The notes under the pieces are model-generated. The model saw nothing but the letters and a program-made list of their open reading frames with translations. It had not been told where the DNA came from and did no database searches. A program made the translations under genes and the position numbers. Of a stretch of 64,000 nucleotides of DNA, positions 27,961 to 37,241 are shown piece after piece; position 1 is the stretch's first letter, and the number at the start of each line of letters is the position of its first letter. The stretch is from Roseiarcus sp963813555. GTDB taxonomy: Bacteria > Pseudomonadota > Alphaproteobacteria > Rhizobiales > Beijerinckiaceae. The stretch spans positions 186,001 through 250,000 of the forward strand of contig CAWEZX010000005.1 in assembly GCA_963813555.1 (NCBI GenBank), read 5' to 3'.

Positions 27961-28874
27961 GCGGCCACGACCCCGTCGAGCCACGCGATGAGATCGCGCG
28001 TCACCTCGTCGCGGTTGGTCTCGTTGAGGGTCTCGTGCCGGGCGCCCGGATAGATTCGGGTCGTGAGCTTGGTGAAGGTAGCCGCCTTCAGGTCTTGGAT
28101 GAGGCCCTTGATATTGGCGCCGACCGGATCGCGCTCGCCGGAGAAGACATAGACGGGCATGTCCTTGCGGATCGGTGCGAGGCTCGCCGGACCGGTGACA
28201 CGGGGCAGGGCGTCGAGCACGTCGATCGCGAGCTGGGTCGTGAACGGAAAGCCGCAGAAAGGATCGGCGACAAAGGCGTCGACCTCCTTGTCGTCGCGCG
28301 AGAGCCAGTCGAAGGCGGTGCGCGTTGGTCTGAACGGCTTGTTGAAGTCGCCGAACCACATGTTGAAGATGAGCTGGCTTTTGCCGCGCTTGCCCAGACG
28401 AAGCCGTTCCTCGCGGGCGATGAGCCGGCCCAGGGTCGCAATCGCGGGGGGCTTGCCGTTCGACCCAGAAAGGGCGACGCCGGCCAGCGCGTTCGAATGC
28501 TTGGCGATGAACCCGCGCCCGAGGAACGAGCCCAGCGAATGGCCGAGGAATATAATCGGCGTTCCCGGCTGCTCCAAGGCGATTCTGCGGTTCAAGGTCC
28601 AGAGGTCGCCGACGACCTTGTCCCAGCCGCCCTCATCGGCGAAATGGCCGAGATCGGCGGTGGGCGCTTTTGGCCCGTGGCCGCGATGGTCGTTGGCGTA
28701 AGCTCCATAGCCGGCCGCGTTGAGCGCGGCGGCGAGGCGCGCGTATCGTGCGCTGTGTTCGGTGAGGCCGTGGGCGATCTGGACGATCGCGCGCGGAGGA
28801 CTTTCGGGAAGCCAGCGTCGCGCCAGCAGGGGCGTCCCATCCTCGGCGCGAAGCTCAAACTCCGTCGCCGGCAT
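27933..28874 (-). CDS. Alpha/beta hydrolase, monoacylglycerol lipase/lysophospholipase type
   Basis: About 313 residues from ATG 28874 (MPATEFELRAEDGTPLLARR). Serine-hydrolase features are HGLTEHSARYARLAAALNAA, NDHRGHG, nucleophile elbow GHSLGS, Asp in VFSGERDPVG and catalytic His in YPGARHETLNE, matching the Hydrolase_4 family. It probably hydrolyses acylglycerols or lysophospholipids; no signal peptide is seen. An upstream start at 28925 is possible. The tail is made of 10-bp repeats. Confidence 0.85.
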   Translation of the reverse strand: MPATEFELRAEDGTPLLARRWLPESPPRAIVQIAHGLTEHSARYARLAAALNAAGYGAYANDHRGHGPKAPTADLGHFADEGGWDKVVGDLWTLNRRIALEQPGTPIIFLGHSLGSFLGRGFIAKHSNALAGVALSGSNGKPPAIATLGRLIAREERLRLGKRGKSQLIFNMWFGDFNKPFRPTRTAFDWLSRDDKEVDAFVADPFCGFPFTTQLAIDVLDALPRVTGPASLAPIRKDMPVYVFSGERDPVGANIKGLIQDLKAATFTKLTTRIYPGARHETLNETNRDEVTRDLIAWLDGVVAAQINASRRQ

Positions 28875-28925
28875 TCCCTTCCCGTCCTCGGAAACCAGGC
28901 CGCAAAAGCCGCTGGTTACGCCCAA

Positions 28926-29431
28926 ACTCGCCTGCGCAGCGCCGCCGTGTCAAGCAGCCGCAGCCGGCGAGCGGGGTCAGTGACTGGATCAAACTGAGCC
29001 CAGCCTCTCTCGGCAAATCCGTTTCGACAATTCGTTGCGGAAAAGCGGAAATCTGCTAAACTCCCAGGCATGAACCCTATCGGCTCAGGCGCGGGAAGGC
29101 TACTGGCTGCCGTCTTTAGTGGATCCCGAGGCCGCGAGAAAATTATTAAGCGCAACTCTCCGCGTAAGCTATTGAAAAGGCTCGTTTCGGACGAGAGAAT
29201 CCAAGGAAATCCAAGGAAATCCAAACGTCCGTGGACCCACATTCAGGGAGGGTTTCGAGGCTGAAATCGCCCAGACCAAGACATTCCAAACGCGCGGAGG
29301 GCGGCTCCACGTCATGATAAATCCTCGCGGCCATTCAGTTGTCCAGAACCAGGTTCCCCGTGGGGTCATGAGCGAGCCCGTGAGGATTTCGTTCGCCAAA
29401 TCGATCTTGATCGGTTAGGTGTCAGAGTCCC
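28926..29431. other. Intergenic region upstream of pyrG with short direct repeats
   Basis: No convincing gene is seen in these 500 bases. AATCCAAGGA is repeated directly at 29198-29207 and 29208-29217, with a partial third copy. Minus-strand frames here read FLGFPWISLDSL-type peptides, which I associate with non-genic dispersed sequences rather than a real protein. ATG 29432 of pyrG is not preceded by a strong ribosome-binding site (GTGTCAGAGTCCC). Confidence 0.4.
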
Positions 29432-31060
<1,629 letters not shown>

Positions 31061-31105
31061 GGCGCCGAAACCTTCGCGGCAGTTGCAAAAACAAGCGGCC
31101 GGGAG

Positions 31106-32386
31106 TCAGCGAGACGCCGCCGCCGCCAACTCCGCCGAAGGCAACGCCGTGTGGGCGCCAAGATAAGCGGCGCGCATCTGCTTCAGCGCGAACAACGCAA
31201 GCAACGCTGTGGCGACGTCCATCGCGACCGCGACGCCGAACACCGGCGTCCAGCTTCCAGTCGCGACCCTCATCGCTGCCGCTACCGGGCCTCCGAGGAT
31301 CGAGCCGACGCCCTGAGCAATATAGAGGAAGCCGTAATTCGTCGTGGCGTGGCGGGTTCCGAACGTGTCGGTGAGCGTCGAGGGGAAGAGTGAGAAAATC
31401 TCGCCCCAGCCGAAGAAGACGAGACCCGAGAGCACGATGAAGGCCGGCGCGTCGTGCCGGAAGACGAGCAAAAGCAAGATCGCCGCCGCCTCCAGCCCGA
31501 AGGCGAGGCCCATCATGTTCTCTCGACCGATTCTATCCGACACCCAGCCAAAGAAAGGTCGCGTGAATCCGTTGAGCAGTCGGTCCACGGTCAGAGCGAA
31601 TGGCAGGGCCGCAAGCCCCAGCACTACGACGTCCGCGACGCCGAAATCGCGGGCGAAATTGGCGAAGTTCGACGTCACCATGAGCCCGCCGGTCGACATC
31701 ATCGTCATCATTGCGAACATCAGCCAGAAGATCGGGGTCTTCAGCATGTCGACTGGCGCCACGTCTTCCCCACTCGCGTGCGTCGCCGCTGAGCCTGGCG
31801 CTTCGCCCTCGCGCGGCTCGCGCAGGCCGAGCGCTGCGAGAACGCCGATGGCCCCGAGAATGACGCCGAACACGACCAGGGTCATCGGGGCGCCGGACGA
31901 GGCCAGCATCGATGAAATGGGAAATGTCGTCAGCATGGCGCCCATTCCGTAGCCCGCCGCGACAATCCCGATCGCAAACCCGCGCCGGTCGGGAAACCAC
32001 CTCGCCATCAGGCCGATGACGCCGACATAGACGATGCCGGTCCCGACGCCGCAGAAGAGTCCGTAGGTCAGGAACAGCGTCCAGACGCTGTCGACGCGAG
32101 CCGACAGGACCCACCCGAGTCCCGTCAGCGCCGCTCCGGCGGCGACCAGCGCCTTCGGCCCGAACCGGTCGACCAGCCACCCTTGGGCGGGCGAGAAGAG
32201 AGTCTGCAAGACGATGAGCGCCGAAAACGTGATCTGCACGGTTGGCAGCCCCGCGCCGGTCGCCGCCTGGAACGGCTTGACGAACAGCGTCCAAACATAT
32301 TGTGGGCTCGAGATGGCCATCATGACCACGAGACCAAGCAGAAGCTGAACCCATCTCGTCGGCGAGGCGGCGGGCGGCGAAGGCAT
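31106..32386 (-). CDS. OxlT-like oxalate/formate antiporter-family MFS transporter
   Basis: The 426-residue, 12-helix transporter has the motifs SSPQYVWTLFVKPFQAATGA, LFCGVGTGIVYVGVIGLMAR and GWVSDRIGRENMM, characteristic of the OFA/OxlT group. It probably exchanges small carboxylates across the inner membrane, though OxlT-like labels are often applied to transporters of other monocarboxylates. It lies between pyrG and tRNA-Ser, reading away from the tRNA. No oxalate-metabolism genes are nearby. Confidence 0.83.
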   Translation of the reverse strand: MPSPPAASPTRWVQLLLGLVVMMAISSPQYVWTLFVKPFQAATGAGLPTVQITFSALIVLQTLFSPAQGWLVDRFGPKALVAAGAALTGLGWVLSARVDSVWTLFLTYGLFCGVGTGIVYVGVIGLMARWFPDRRGFAIGIVAAGYGMGAMLTTFPISSMLASSGAPMTLVVFGVILGAIGVLAALGLREPREGEAPGSAATHASGEDVAPVDMLKTPIFWLMFAMMTMMSTGGLMVTSNFANFARDFGVADVVVLGLAALPFALTVDRLLNGFTRPFFGWVSDRIGRENMMGLAFGLEAAAILLLLVFRHDAPAFIVLSGLVFFGWGEIFSLFPSTLTDTFGTRHATTNYGFLYIAQGVGSILGGPVAAAMRVATGSWTPVFGVAVAMDVATALLALFALKQMRAAYLGAHTALPSAELAAAASR

Positions 32387-32503
32387 CGGATCCTCCGGAT
32401 AAAACGCGTCTCATCGGCCAAGCAAGCCGCGTGCCCGTCCCCTCGCCGGCGGGTGCGCCATGCTGGACGAGGGCCGGCCGATCTGGCAAAGCACCGGCTT
32501 CAA

Positions 32504-32593
32504 GGAAGGATGGCCGAGTGGTTTAAGGCAGCGGTCTTGAAAACCGCCGTGGGCGCAAGTCCACCGTGAGTTCGAATCTCACTCCTTCCGCCA
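32504..32593 (+). tRNA. tRNA-Ser (anticodon UGA)
   Basis: A 90-base class II tRNA: acceptor GGAAGGA pairs with TCCTTCC, D-arm GGCCGAGTGGTTTAAGGC, anticodon stem GCGGT/ACCGC around CTTGAAA (anticodon TGA), a long variable arm, T-arm GTTCGAATC, and an encoded CCA. Its 3' end is the integration site of the adjacent element: the last 14 bases recur at 49188-49201. Confidence 0.95.
32580..32593 (+). repeat. attL: 14-bp direct repeat at tRNA-Ser 3' end
   Basis: CACTCCTTCCGCCA forms the end of the T-arm, acceptor strand and CCA of tRNA-Ser. An identical copy is at 49188. The tRNA remains intact after integration. Confidence 0.88.
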
Positions 32594-32597
32594 GAAA

Positions 32598-32700
32598 CAC
32601 TGCGCCTCACTGCGCTTGAAGGCGCAAAACGCGACAGAAACAGTCGATATATCAAGGCGATGTCAGCGGCCTCGCAGCGCCTCGCAGCGCTTGACTGCGC
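32598..32700 (+). repeat. Two clusters of 10-bp-spaced repeats between attL and int
   Basis: CACTGCGC occurs at 32598-32605 and 32608-32615, ten bases apart, and CTCGCAGCGC is exactly duplicated at 32671-32690, followed by TTGACTGCGC. Phased repeats next to the att core could be arm-type integrase or excisionase binding sites. The clusters are seen directly; the role is inference. Confidence 0.45.
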
Positions 32701-32815
32701 CCGGAAGAGCGCTACATCTGCTAGGGATGGCGCACGGGATGACTGGTGTGACGCGAAAAGGCGTCCGCCCAACTGAAGGCGCCCAAAAAACAACAACGGA
32801 CAGGACAAGACAACA

Positions 32816-34180
32816 ATGGCGAAGACGTCAGAAATTCTCACGGCGCGGCAAGTGGACTCTGCCAAGCCTAAGCCGGGCCGAAAGAGCGCCACACGCTTAA
32901 GCGACGGCGACAATTTGTATTTGAGCGTTTCGCCATCGGGCGGGCGCTCATGGGTGTTTATTTACCGCTGGCATAAGCGGACGATCGAGGCGGGCTTGGG
33001 CAAGGCGGGCAAAGGCGGCGTGACGCTCGCCGAGGCGCGCCGCAAGGCTGAGCAAGGCCGGGCTTGGCTCAACGCCTCGCCGCCCGTCAATCCGTTGGAC
33101 GCATGGCGCAAGCCCGTCGAGGCGCGGCGCGTCCCGACATTCGCCGAGGCGGCCCGCGACTATATCGAGACGCACGCGCCGGCTTGGCGCAACGCCAAAC
33201 ACAAAGCGCAATGGACAATGACGCTGCTCGGCGGCGCGAAGCTCGCCGGGCCGGACGGGATTCGCCGCGAGGCCGTCCGCAACGCCAAGCGCGCCTATTG
33301 CGCCTCGCTGCATAATTTGCCCTGCGACAAGATCGACACGCGCGACGTGATCGGCGTGCTCAAGCCGTTGTGGACGCGAGCGCCGGAAACGGCGTCGCGC
33401 TTAAGAGGCCGCATCGAGTCGGTGCTCAAAGCGCAAGCGACGCTCAGACGCGCGGACGGCGAGACGGGCTATGTCAATCCGGCGCAATGGCGCGGCCATC
33501 TCGACACGCTGTTGCCAGCGCCGCGCAAGCTCGCCAGCCAGATCGGCAAGGGCAAACATCATCGGGCGCTCGCCTACCAGGATGTCCCGGCGCTCGTCGG
33601 GCGCCTGCGCAAGGATACGGGCGTCGCGGCGAGCGCGCTGGAATTTGCGATTCTCACCGCCGTGCGGCCCGGCGAAGTGATCGGCGCGACATGGGCCGAG
33701 ATCGATCTGGGCGAGCGCGTGTGGACGATTCCGCCCGAGCGCATGAAAGCAGGGAAAGAGCACCGCGTCCCGCTCAGCGCCCGCGCCCTCGCGATCGTCG
33801 AGGACATGCGCAAGTTCGGCGACGCGCCGCGCGCGTGTGTCTTTCCCGGCAGATTCGGCGGCAAGCCGCTTTCCGACATGGCGCTGCTCGCCCTCTTGCG
33901 CCGCATGGGCGTCGATTCGACGGCGCACGGATTCCGATCGAGCTTTCGCGATTGGACGGGCAACGAGACGGCGACGCCGCGCGAAGTGGCCGAGGCCGCG
34001 CTGGCGCACGCCGTAGGCGACAAGAGCGAGCAAGCGTATCGGCGTCAGGACGCTCTGATGAAGCGCCGCGCCCTCATGGACGCGTGGGCTGCCTATTGCG
34101 AGCCGAGGGCACCGGAAACGATCGATGGGCCGGGCGGCAACGTCATCGGCTTAAGAGAGGCCAGGGCGGCGCGGGCCTAG
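32816..34180 (+). CDS. P4-type tyrosine integrase
   Basis: The 454-residue protein has an N-terminal DUF4102-like arm-binding domain (TRLSDGDNLYLSVSPSGGRS, GVTLAEARRKAEQGRAWL) and a C-terminal catalytic domain with Arg in TAVRPGEVIGATWAEIDL, HRVPLS, the H-x-x-R box HGFRSSFRDW, a His in ALAHAVGDKSE and nucleophile Tyr in QAYRRQD. It catalyses integration at the tRNA-Ser 3' end 220 bases upstream. AGGA precedes the ATG within an AGGACAAGAC motif that recurs before other island genes. Confidence 0.94.
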   Translation: MAKTSEILTARQVDSAKPKPGRKSATRLSDGDNLYLSVSPSGGRSWVFIYRWHKRTIEAGLGKAGKGGVTLAEARRKAEQGRAWLNASPPVNPLDAWRKPVEARRVPTFAEAARDYIETHAPAWRNAKHKAQWTMTLLGGAKLAGPDGIRREAVRNAKRAYCASLHNLPCDKIDTRDVIGVLKPLWTRAPETASRLRGRIESVLKAQATLRRADGETGYVNPAQWRGHLDTLLPAPRKLASQIGKGKHHRALAYQDVPALVGRLRKDTGVAASALEFAILTAVRPGEVIGATWAEIDLGERVWTIPPERMKAGKEHRVPLSARALAIVEDMRKFGDAPRACVFPGRFGGKPLSDMALLALLRRMGVDSTAHGFRSSFRDWTGNETATPREVAEAALAHAVGDKSEQAYRRQDALMKRRALMDAWAAYCEPRAPETIDGPGGNVIGLREARAARA

Positions 34181-34184
34181 TCCG

Positions 34185-34859
34185 ATGGCCAGGGAAGGCC
34201 GAGGACGCCCGTCGCGCCAGGACAGCGGCGAAGCCAGGGCCACGCGCCGGAAAGCCCGCCAGCGTGGCGCTCAAGCCCGCGATAAGGCCGAGCCGCAACC
34301 GGGTCCTGGCGGCCCTGTCATCCGCATGGGCCGAATGGAAACGCCGGCGCAATTTCACGCCCGCGTCACGGCGAGACGCGGGACGCGCAAGCAATACGAT
34401 GAGGCTTTGGCGTGGGCGCGCACCGCGCTCGACAGCCAGCGGCTCAATGCGATGGCCACCGCTATGGTTAGAGGCGATCGAGCGATCGTCGAGAAGGCGC
34501 TCGCCGACGACGTGCTCGGAATCAATCCGCCGACGACGCGCGTGCTCGACGCTTGCGCGCGGCTGACGGCGATGGGCGCTGCGGCGCGTATGGCGCCCGA
34601 GGCGGAAAAAGAAATCAAGCAACGCCAAACGGCGAAGGCGCGGGCTGAGCGCGCCGGGAAAGATTCCAGGACTGTCGTCAAGCGGCGCGACGCGCTCAAA
34701 GCGATCGTCGCCGATCTCAAAAGGCGCGGCCTGCGCGTCACGGCGCAAAGGGCCGCCGACGAGCTAGCCAAGATCGCAGACAAGGCCGGTAAGAGCGTTT
34801 ACCCCTACGCCAGCCGCCGCACTGTCGCCGCCGATCTGAAAATAATTGGCGAAGATTGA
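34185..34859 (+). CDS. Conserved island protein of unknown function
   Basis: The 224-residue protein is Arg/Ala-rich with a basic N-terminal 45 residues (GRGRPSRQDSGEARATRRKA), a helical middle and a C-terminal segment ADLKRRGLRVTAQRAADELA ... YASRRTVAADLKII that resembles a helix-turn-helix of the kind that ends replication or regulatory proteins. It starts 4 bases after the integrase stop. The product may bind DNA; I do not recognise the family. Confidence 0.6.
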   Translation: MAREGRGRPSRQDSGEARATRRKARQRGAQARDKAEPQPGPGGPVIRMGRMETPAQFHARVTARRGTRKQYDEALAWARTALDSQRLNAMATAMVRGDRAIVEKALADDVLGINPPTTRVLDACARLTAMGAAARMAPEAEKEIKQRQTAKARAERAGKDSRTVVKRRDALKAIVADLKRRGLRVTAQRAADELAKIADKAGKSVYPYASRRTVAADLKIIGED

Positions 34860-34938
34860 CAGCGTCGCCAAACGGCTATTGCCCCCGACGCTCGCAAGCC
34901 TACCCTCAGCGTCGCTAAGGACACGTGAGGCGCAAACA

Positions 34939-35154
34939 ATGAAGATGAAGAGAGGGCCAGCGCCCAAGCCGCAACTGATCGCCCGCGAGGACGCCGCGGC
35001 GCGGCTCGGCGTGCATGTGCGGACGATTGACGCGCTGGCCGATCGGAAAGAGATCGAGAGAGTCCATGTCGGACGGCGCGCAATGCTGCGCGTCGATTCC
35101 TTAGATCGCTACATCGCCCAAGGCGGCACGACCGCAGCCGGCGACGCCGCCTAA
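34939..35154 (+). CDS. Excisionase/AlpA-like helix-turn-helix protein
   Basis: A 71-residue basic protein (REDAAARLGVHVRTIDALAD, VHVGRRAMLRVDSLDRYIAQ) with the MerR-like winged-helix layout used by AlpA/Xis proteins of integrative elements. ATG 34939 is preferred over 34846 because homology starts there. It probably directs excision or regulates int; it lies downstream of int in the same direction. Confidence 0.72.
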   Translation: MKMKRGPAPKPQLIAREDAAARLGVHVRTIDALADRKEIERVHVGRRAMLRVDSLDRYIAQGGTTAAGDAA

Positions 35155-35281
35155 AACAACTTTCCCGACAAGCCGATCTCAAACGCGCGTTTCGCGCCAC
35201 GGGGAAGGCTTGTCTCGAAAGCCCCGTTAACGGCGGCTCGCGGGCCTCAAAAAGCGCCGCTTGAGAAGAGGACAAGACGCA

Positions 35282-35827
35282 ATGACTACCGATGTTGAAA
35301 CACAAGGCGCGGCGCAGTGCGCCCAGATACGCGCGGCCCGCGAGGGAATCGTCCTGGCGCTCGCCGACGTGCGCCGCAATGCGCGTTGGCTCCACATCTC
35401 ACTGGCCGATCTCGTCAAGATTGAAAGCGCGATTCACAACGCCAGCGGCGAGCTTGAGAGCTTGACCGACAGCGAGCGTTGTTACGCGCTCGACTGTCTC
35501 GACGACGCAGGCCGGATTTTGGACGCGGGCCGCACAGCGCTGAGCGGATTGCTTGCGGCGGCTGAAGACGGCGGCGCGGCGGACGCGCCGTCCAAAGGCG
35601 CTCAAGAGCGCGCCGCCTCATTGGCTCATAGGCAGGAAGCCGAGCGCCTTTCCCTTGCGCTTTGCGAGCGCGTCGCCGCTGCGATCACCGCCGCGCTGAG
35701 GCCGATCGCAGAAGACATTTCATGCGACGCCCGGATTCGCATCGACATTAGGGCCGCTCAGATCGGCATTGGCCTAACCGTGAGCAACGCGGGAGTTGAA
35801 GACGGTCACGGCGACGACCCGTTTTGA
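35282..35827 (+). CDS. Island protein of unknown function
   Basis: The 181-residue, mostly helical acidic protein (GIVLALADVRRNARWLHISL, LTDSERCYALDCLDDAGRIL) has no signal peptide or known motif that I can name. AGGA within the AGGACAAGAC leader motif sits 9 bases ahead of ATG 35282. Between the HTH gene and the small ORF at 35955. Confidence 0.6.
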   Translation: MTTDVETQGAAQCAQIRAAREGIVLALADVRRNARWLHISLADLVKIESAIHNASGELESLTDSERCYALDCLDDAGRILDAGRTALSGLLAAAEDGGAADAPSKGAQERAASLAHRQEAERLSLALCERVAAAITAALRPIAEDISCDARIRIDIRAAQIGIGLTVSNAGVEDGHGDDPF

Positions 35828-35954
35828 CGGCGGACGAGCCGTCCCCCGACGCCCACGGAAAACATTGAGACTTTGAGCTTTGATGGCCGCCGTCCCTGGC
35901 GGCGTCCCCAGCAATCACACGAAGGCCGCTAGGGACAAGAGAGGAAAACGAGCC

Positions 35955-36221
35955 ATGGATTCCTATCGACTTGACGAGACTGGCGCGCTGATCGGCGACG
36001 ATCTTCTCGAAAGGCTGCGCGACGACGGCTTTTGGGTGCGCCTCGACGGCGACGACGCCGGACTCTGTCACAATCGCGGCTTTGGCCATGTCCCATACGG
36101 GCCAGACACCGCCGCCTTCACCGCCAAACGCGCGGAATATGTGGGCCTTCTAAAAGCGCTGAAGGCGCCGGACATCAAGCACGACGAATGCTGGCGGACG
36201 CCGTCGGACATCGAGGGCTGA
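35955..36221 (+). CDS. Small acidic island protein of unknown function
   Basis: An 88-residue protein (MDSYRLDETGALIGDDLLER, HNRGFGHVPYGPDTAAFTAK) with no recognisable domain. GAGAGGAAAA precedes the ATG 35955 and a variant AGGGACAAGA of the island leader motif is at 35931-35940. It ends 3 bases before the ProQ-like gene. Confidence 0.6.
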   Translation: MDSYRLDETGALIGDDLLERLRDDGFWVRLDGDDAGLCHNRGFGHVPYGPDTAAFTAKRAEYVGLLKALKAPDIKHDECWRTPSDIEG

Positions 36222-36223
36222 CG

Positions 36224-36865
36224 ATGGGGCCGCATCCAGGGCGCACCATCAAGCGCAAAAAGTCACCATTCGCCAAGCCGCAGAGCGAGGCCAAGGGCGC
36301 GGCCAGGACGCCCGCAAGCCCGACGCCGAGGGCAGAGACAGGCGCCAGGGCGGCAAGCCCGCCACGGGCCGCCTACGGGCCGGCGAAGGCCATGAGCGAG
36401 GCCGAGGCCGAGAAGATCGCCAGGGCGCGCGAGCGGCGAGACGCGGCTCTGTCCTGGCTGCGGACGACGTTTCCCCTCGCCTTCGACGCGCGCCGGCCAA
36501 AGCCGCTCAAGCTCGACGTGCGCGCGGACATCTGGCTCGCCGCCAAGGGGCGGACGCCGTTTCCCGACGCGCGGGATTCGCTCGGCCTCGCGCTCGCCTA
36601 TCACTGCCGCTCAAAAAACTATTTGTACGGACTCGCCCGTCCTGGCGCTCACCGTTGTGATCTCGACGGGCGCCCTATCGAAGCCGTCAGCGCCGAGCAT
36701 CGCGCCCTGGCGCAAAGCAAGCTCGACGAGATCGAGCAAGCGCGCGGCGGGCGGCAAGCGGGCGGACGGGGCGCGCGGCGTGAAGGGCCGCCCGATGAGC
36801 GCCAGAAAAAGGGCCGCCTTTCGAGGGGCGGCCCGAGATGGACAAGACGACAGCAATCAAGATGA
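36224..36865 (+). CDS. ProQ/FinO-domain RNA-binding protein
   Basis: The 213-residue protein has a basic Pro/Lys-rich N-terminus (about 60 residues), then a ProQ/FinO fold: ALSWLRTTFPLAFDARRPKP, LKLDVRADIW, LGLALAYHCRSKNYLYGL and a RCDLDGRPIEAVSAEH end, then an Arg/Gly-rich basic tail. FinO/ProQ proteins bind structured RNAs and act as chaperones, including antisense RNAs of plasmids. On a mobile element it may control copy number or gene expression. ATG 36224 overlaps nothing and is 3 bases from the previous stop. Confidence 0.75.
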   Translation: MGPHPGRTIKRKKSPFAKPQSEAKGAARTPASPTPRAETGARAASPPRAAYGPAKAMSEAEAEKIARARERRDAALSWLRTTFPLAFDARRPKPLKLDVRADIWLAAKGRTPFPDARDSLGLALAYHCRSKNYLYGLARPGAHRCDLDGRPIEAVSAEHRALAQSKLDEIEQARGGRQAGGRGARREGPPDERQKKGRLSRGGPRWTRRQQSR

Positions 36866-36923
36866 CGAGTCTCGATCGAAGGACAGAGCAAGGCGGGCCG
36901 TCCAAGACGGAAAGGGCGGCGCC

Positions 36924-37241
36924 ATGAATGTCGGCGACGACAATAGGGACGGGCGGGAATGCGAGCAAGCGCGAAGGCTGGACGCCAGGGCGCGCCGCCA
37001 ACGCCGCCGATCTCAACGCCGCGCTGAGCGCCAGCGCAATCGCAACATGCTCGCGACGGACAAGCTGTTGCGCGACTGCCCGGCGCTGCACGAGCAATTT
37101 CTCGCCGACGCGTCGCGGCTGCTCGACGCCGAGGCGGCCAAGCTTGAGCGCCGTTGGGCCGATCTCATGCGCCGCTGGCGCCTGTCGCGGCTCACTTTGC
37201 TTGATGGCGCCGTGCGCGTCCGGGCGAGGCCGAGGCCATGA
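36924..37241 (+). CDS. Small basic island protein of unknown function
   Basis: A 105-residue, strongly basic helical protein (ARRLDARARRQRRRSQRRAE, RLLDAEAAKLERRWADLMRR). An in-frame start at 36795 would overlap the ProQ-like gene; I prefer ATG 36924. The stop overlaps the start of the replication gene (ATGA), implying coupling. Function unknown; nucleic-acid binding is plausible from charge only. Confidence 0.5.
   Translation: MNVGDDNRDGRECEQARRLDARARRQRRRSQRRAERQRNRNMLATDKLLRDCPALHEQFLADASRLLDAEAAKLERRWADLMRRWRLSRLTLLDGAVRVRARPRP

Noticed and set aside
29169..29399. Small minus-strand ORF upstream of pyrG
   Set aside because: Overlapping frames in the same place read equally well and contain short DNA repeats; no evidence of translation.
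36795..36923. Earlier start for the basic protein ending at 37241
   Set aside because: It would overlap the ProQ-like gene by 71 bases and lacks a ribosome-binding site.
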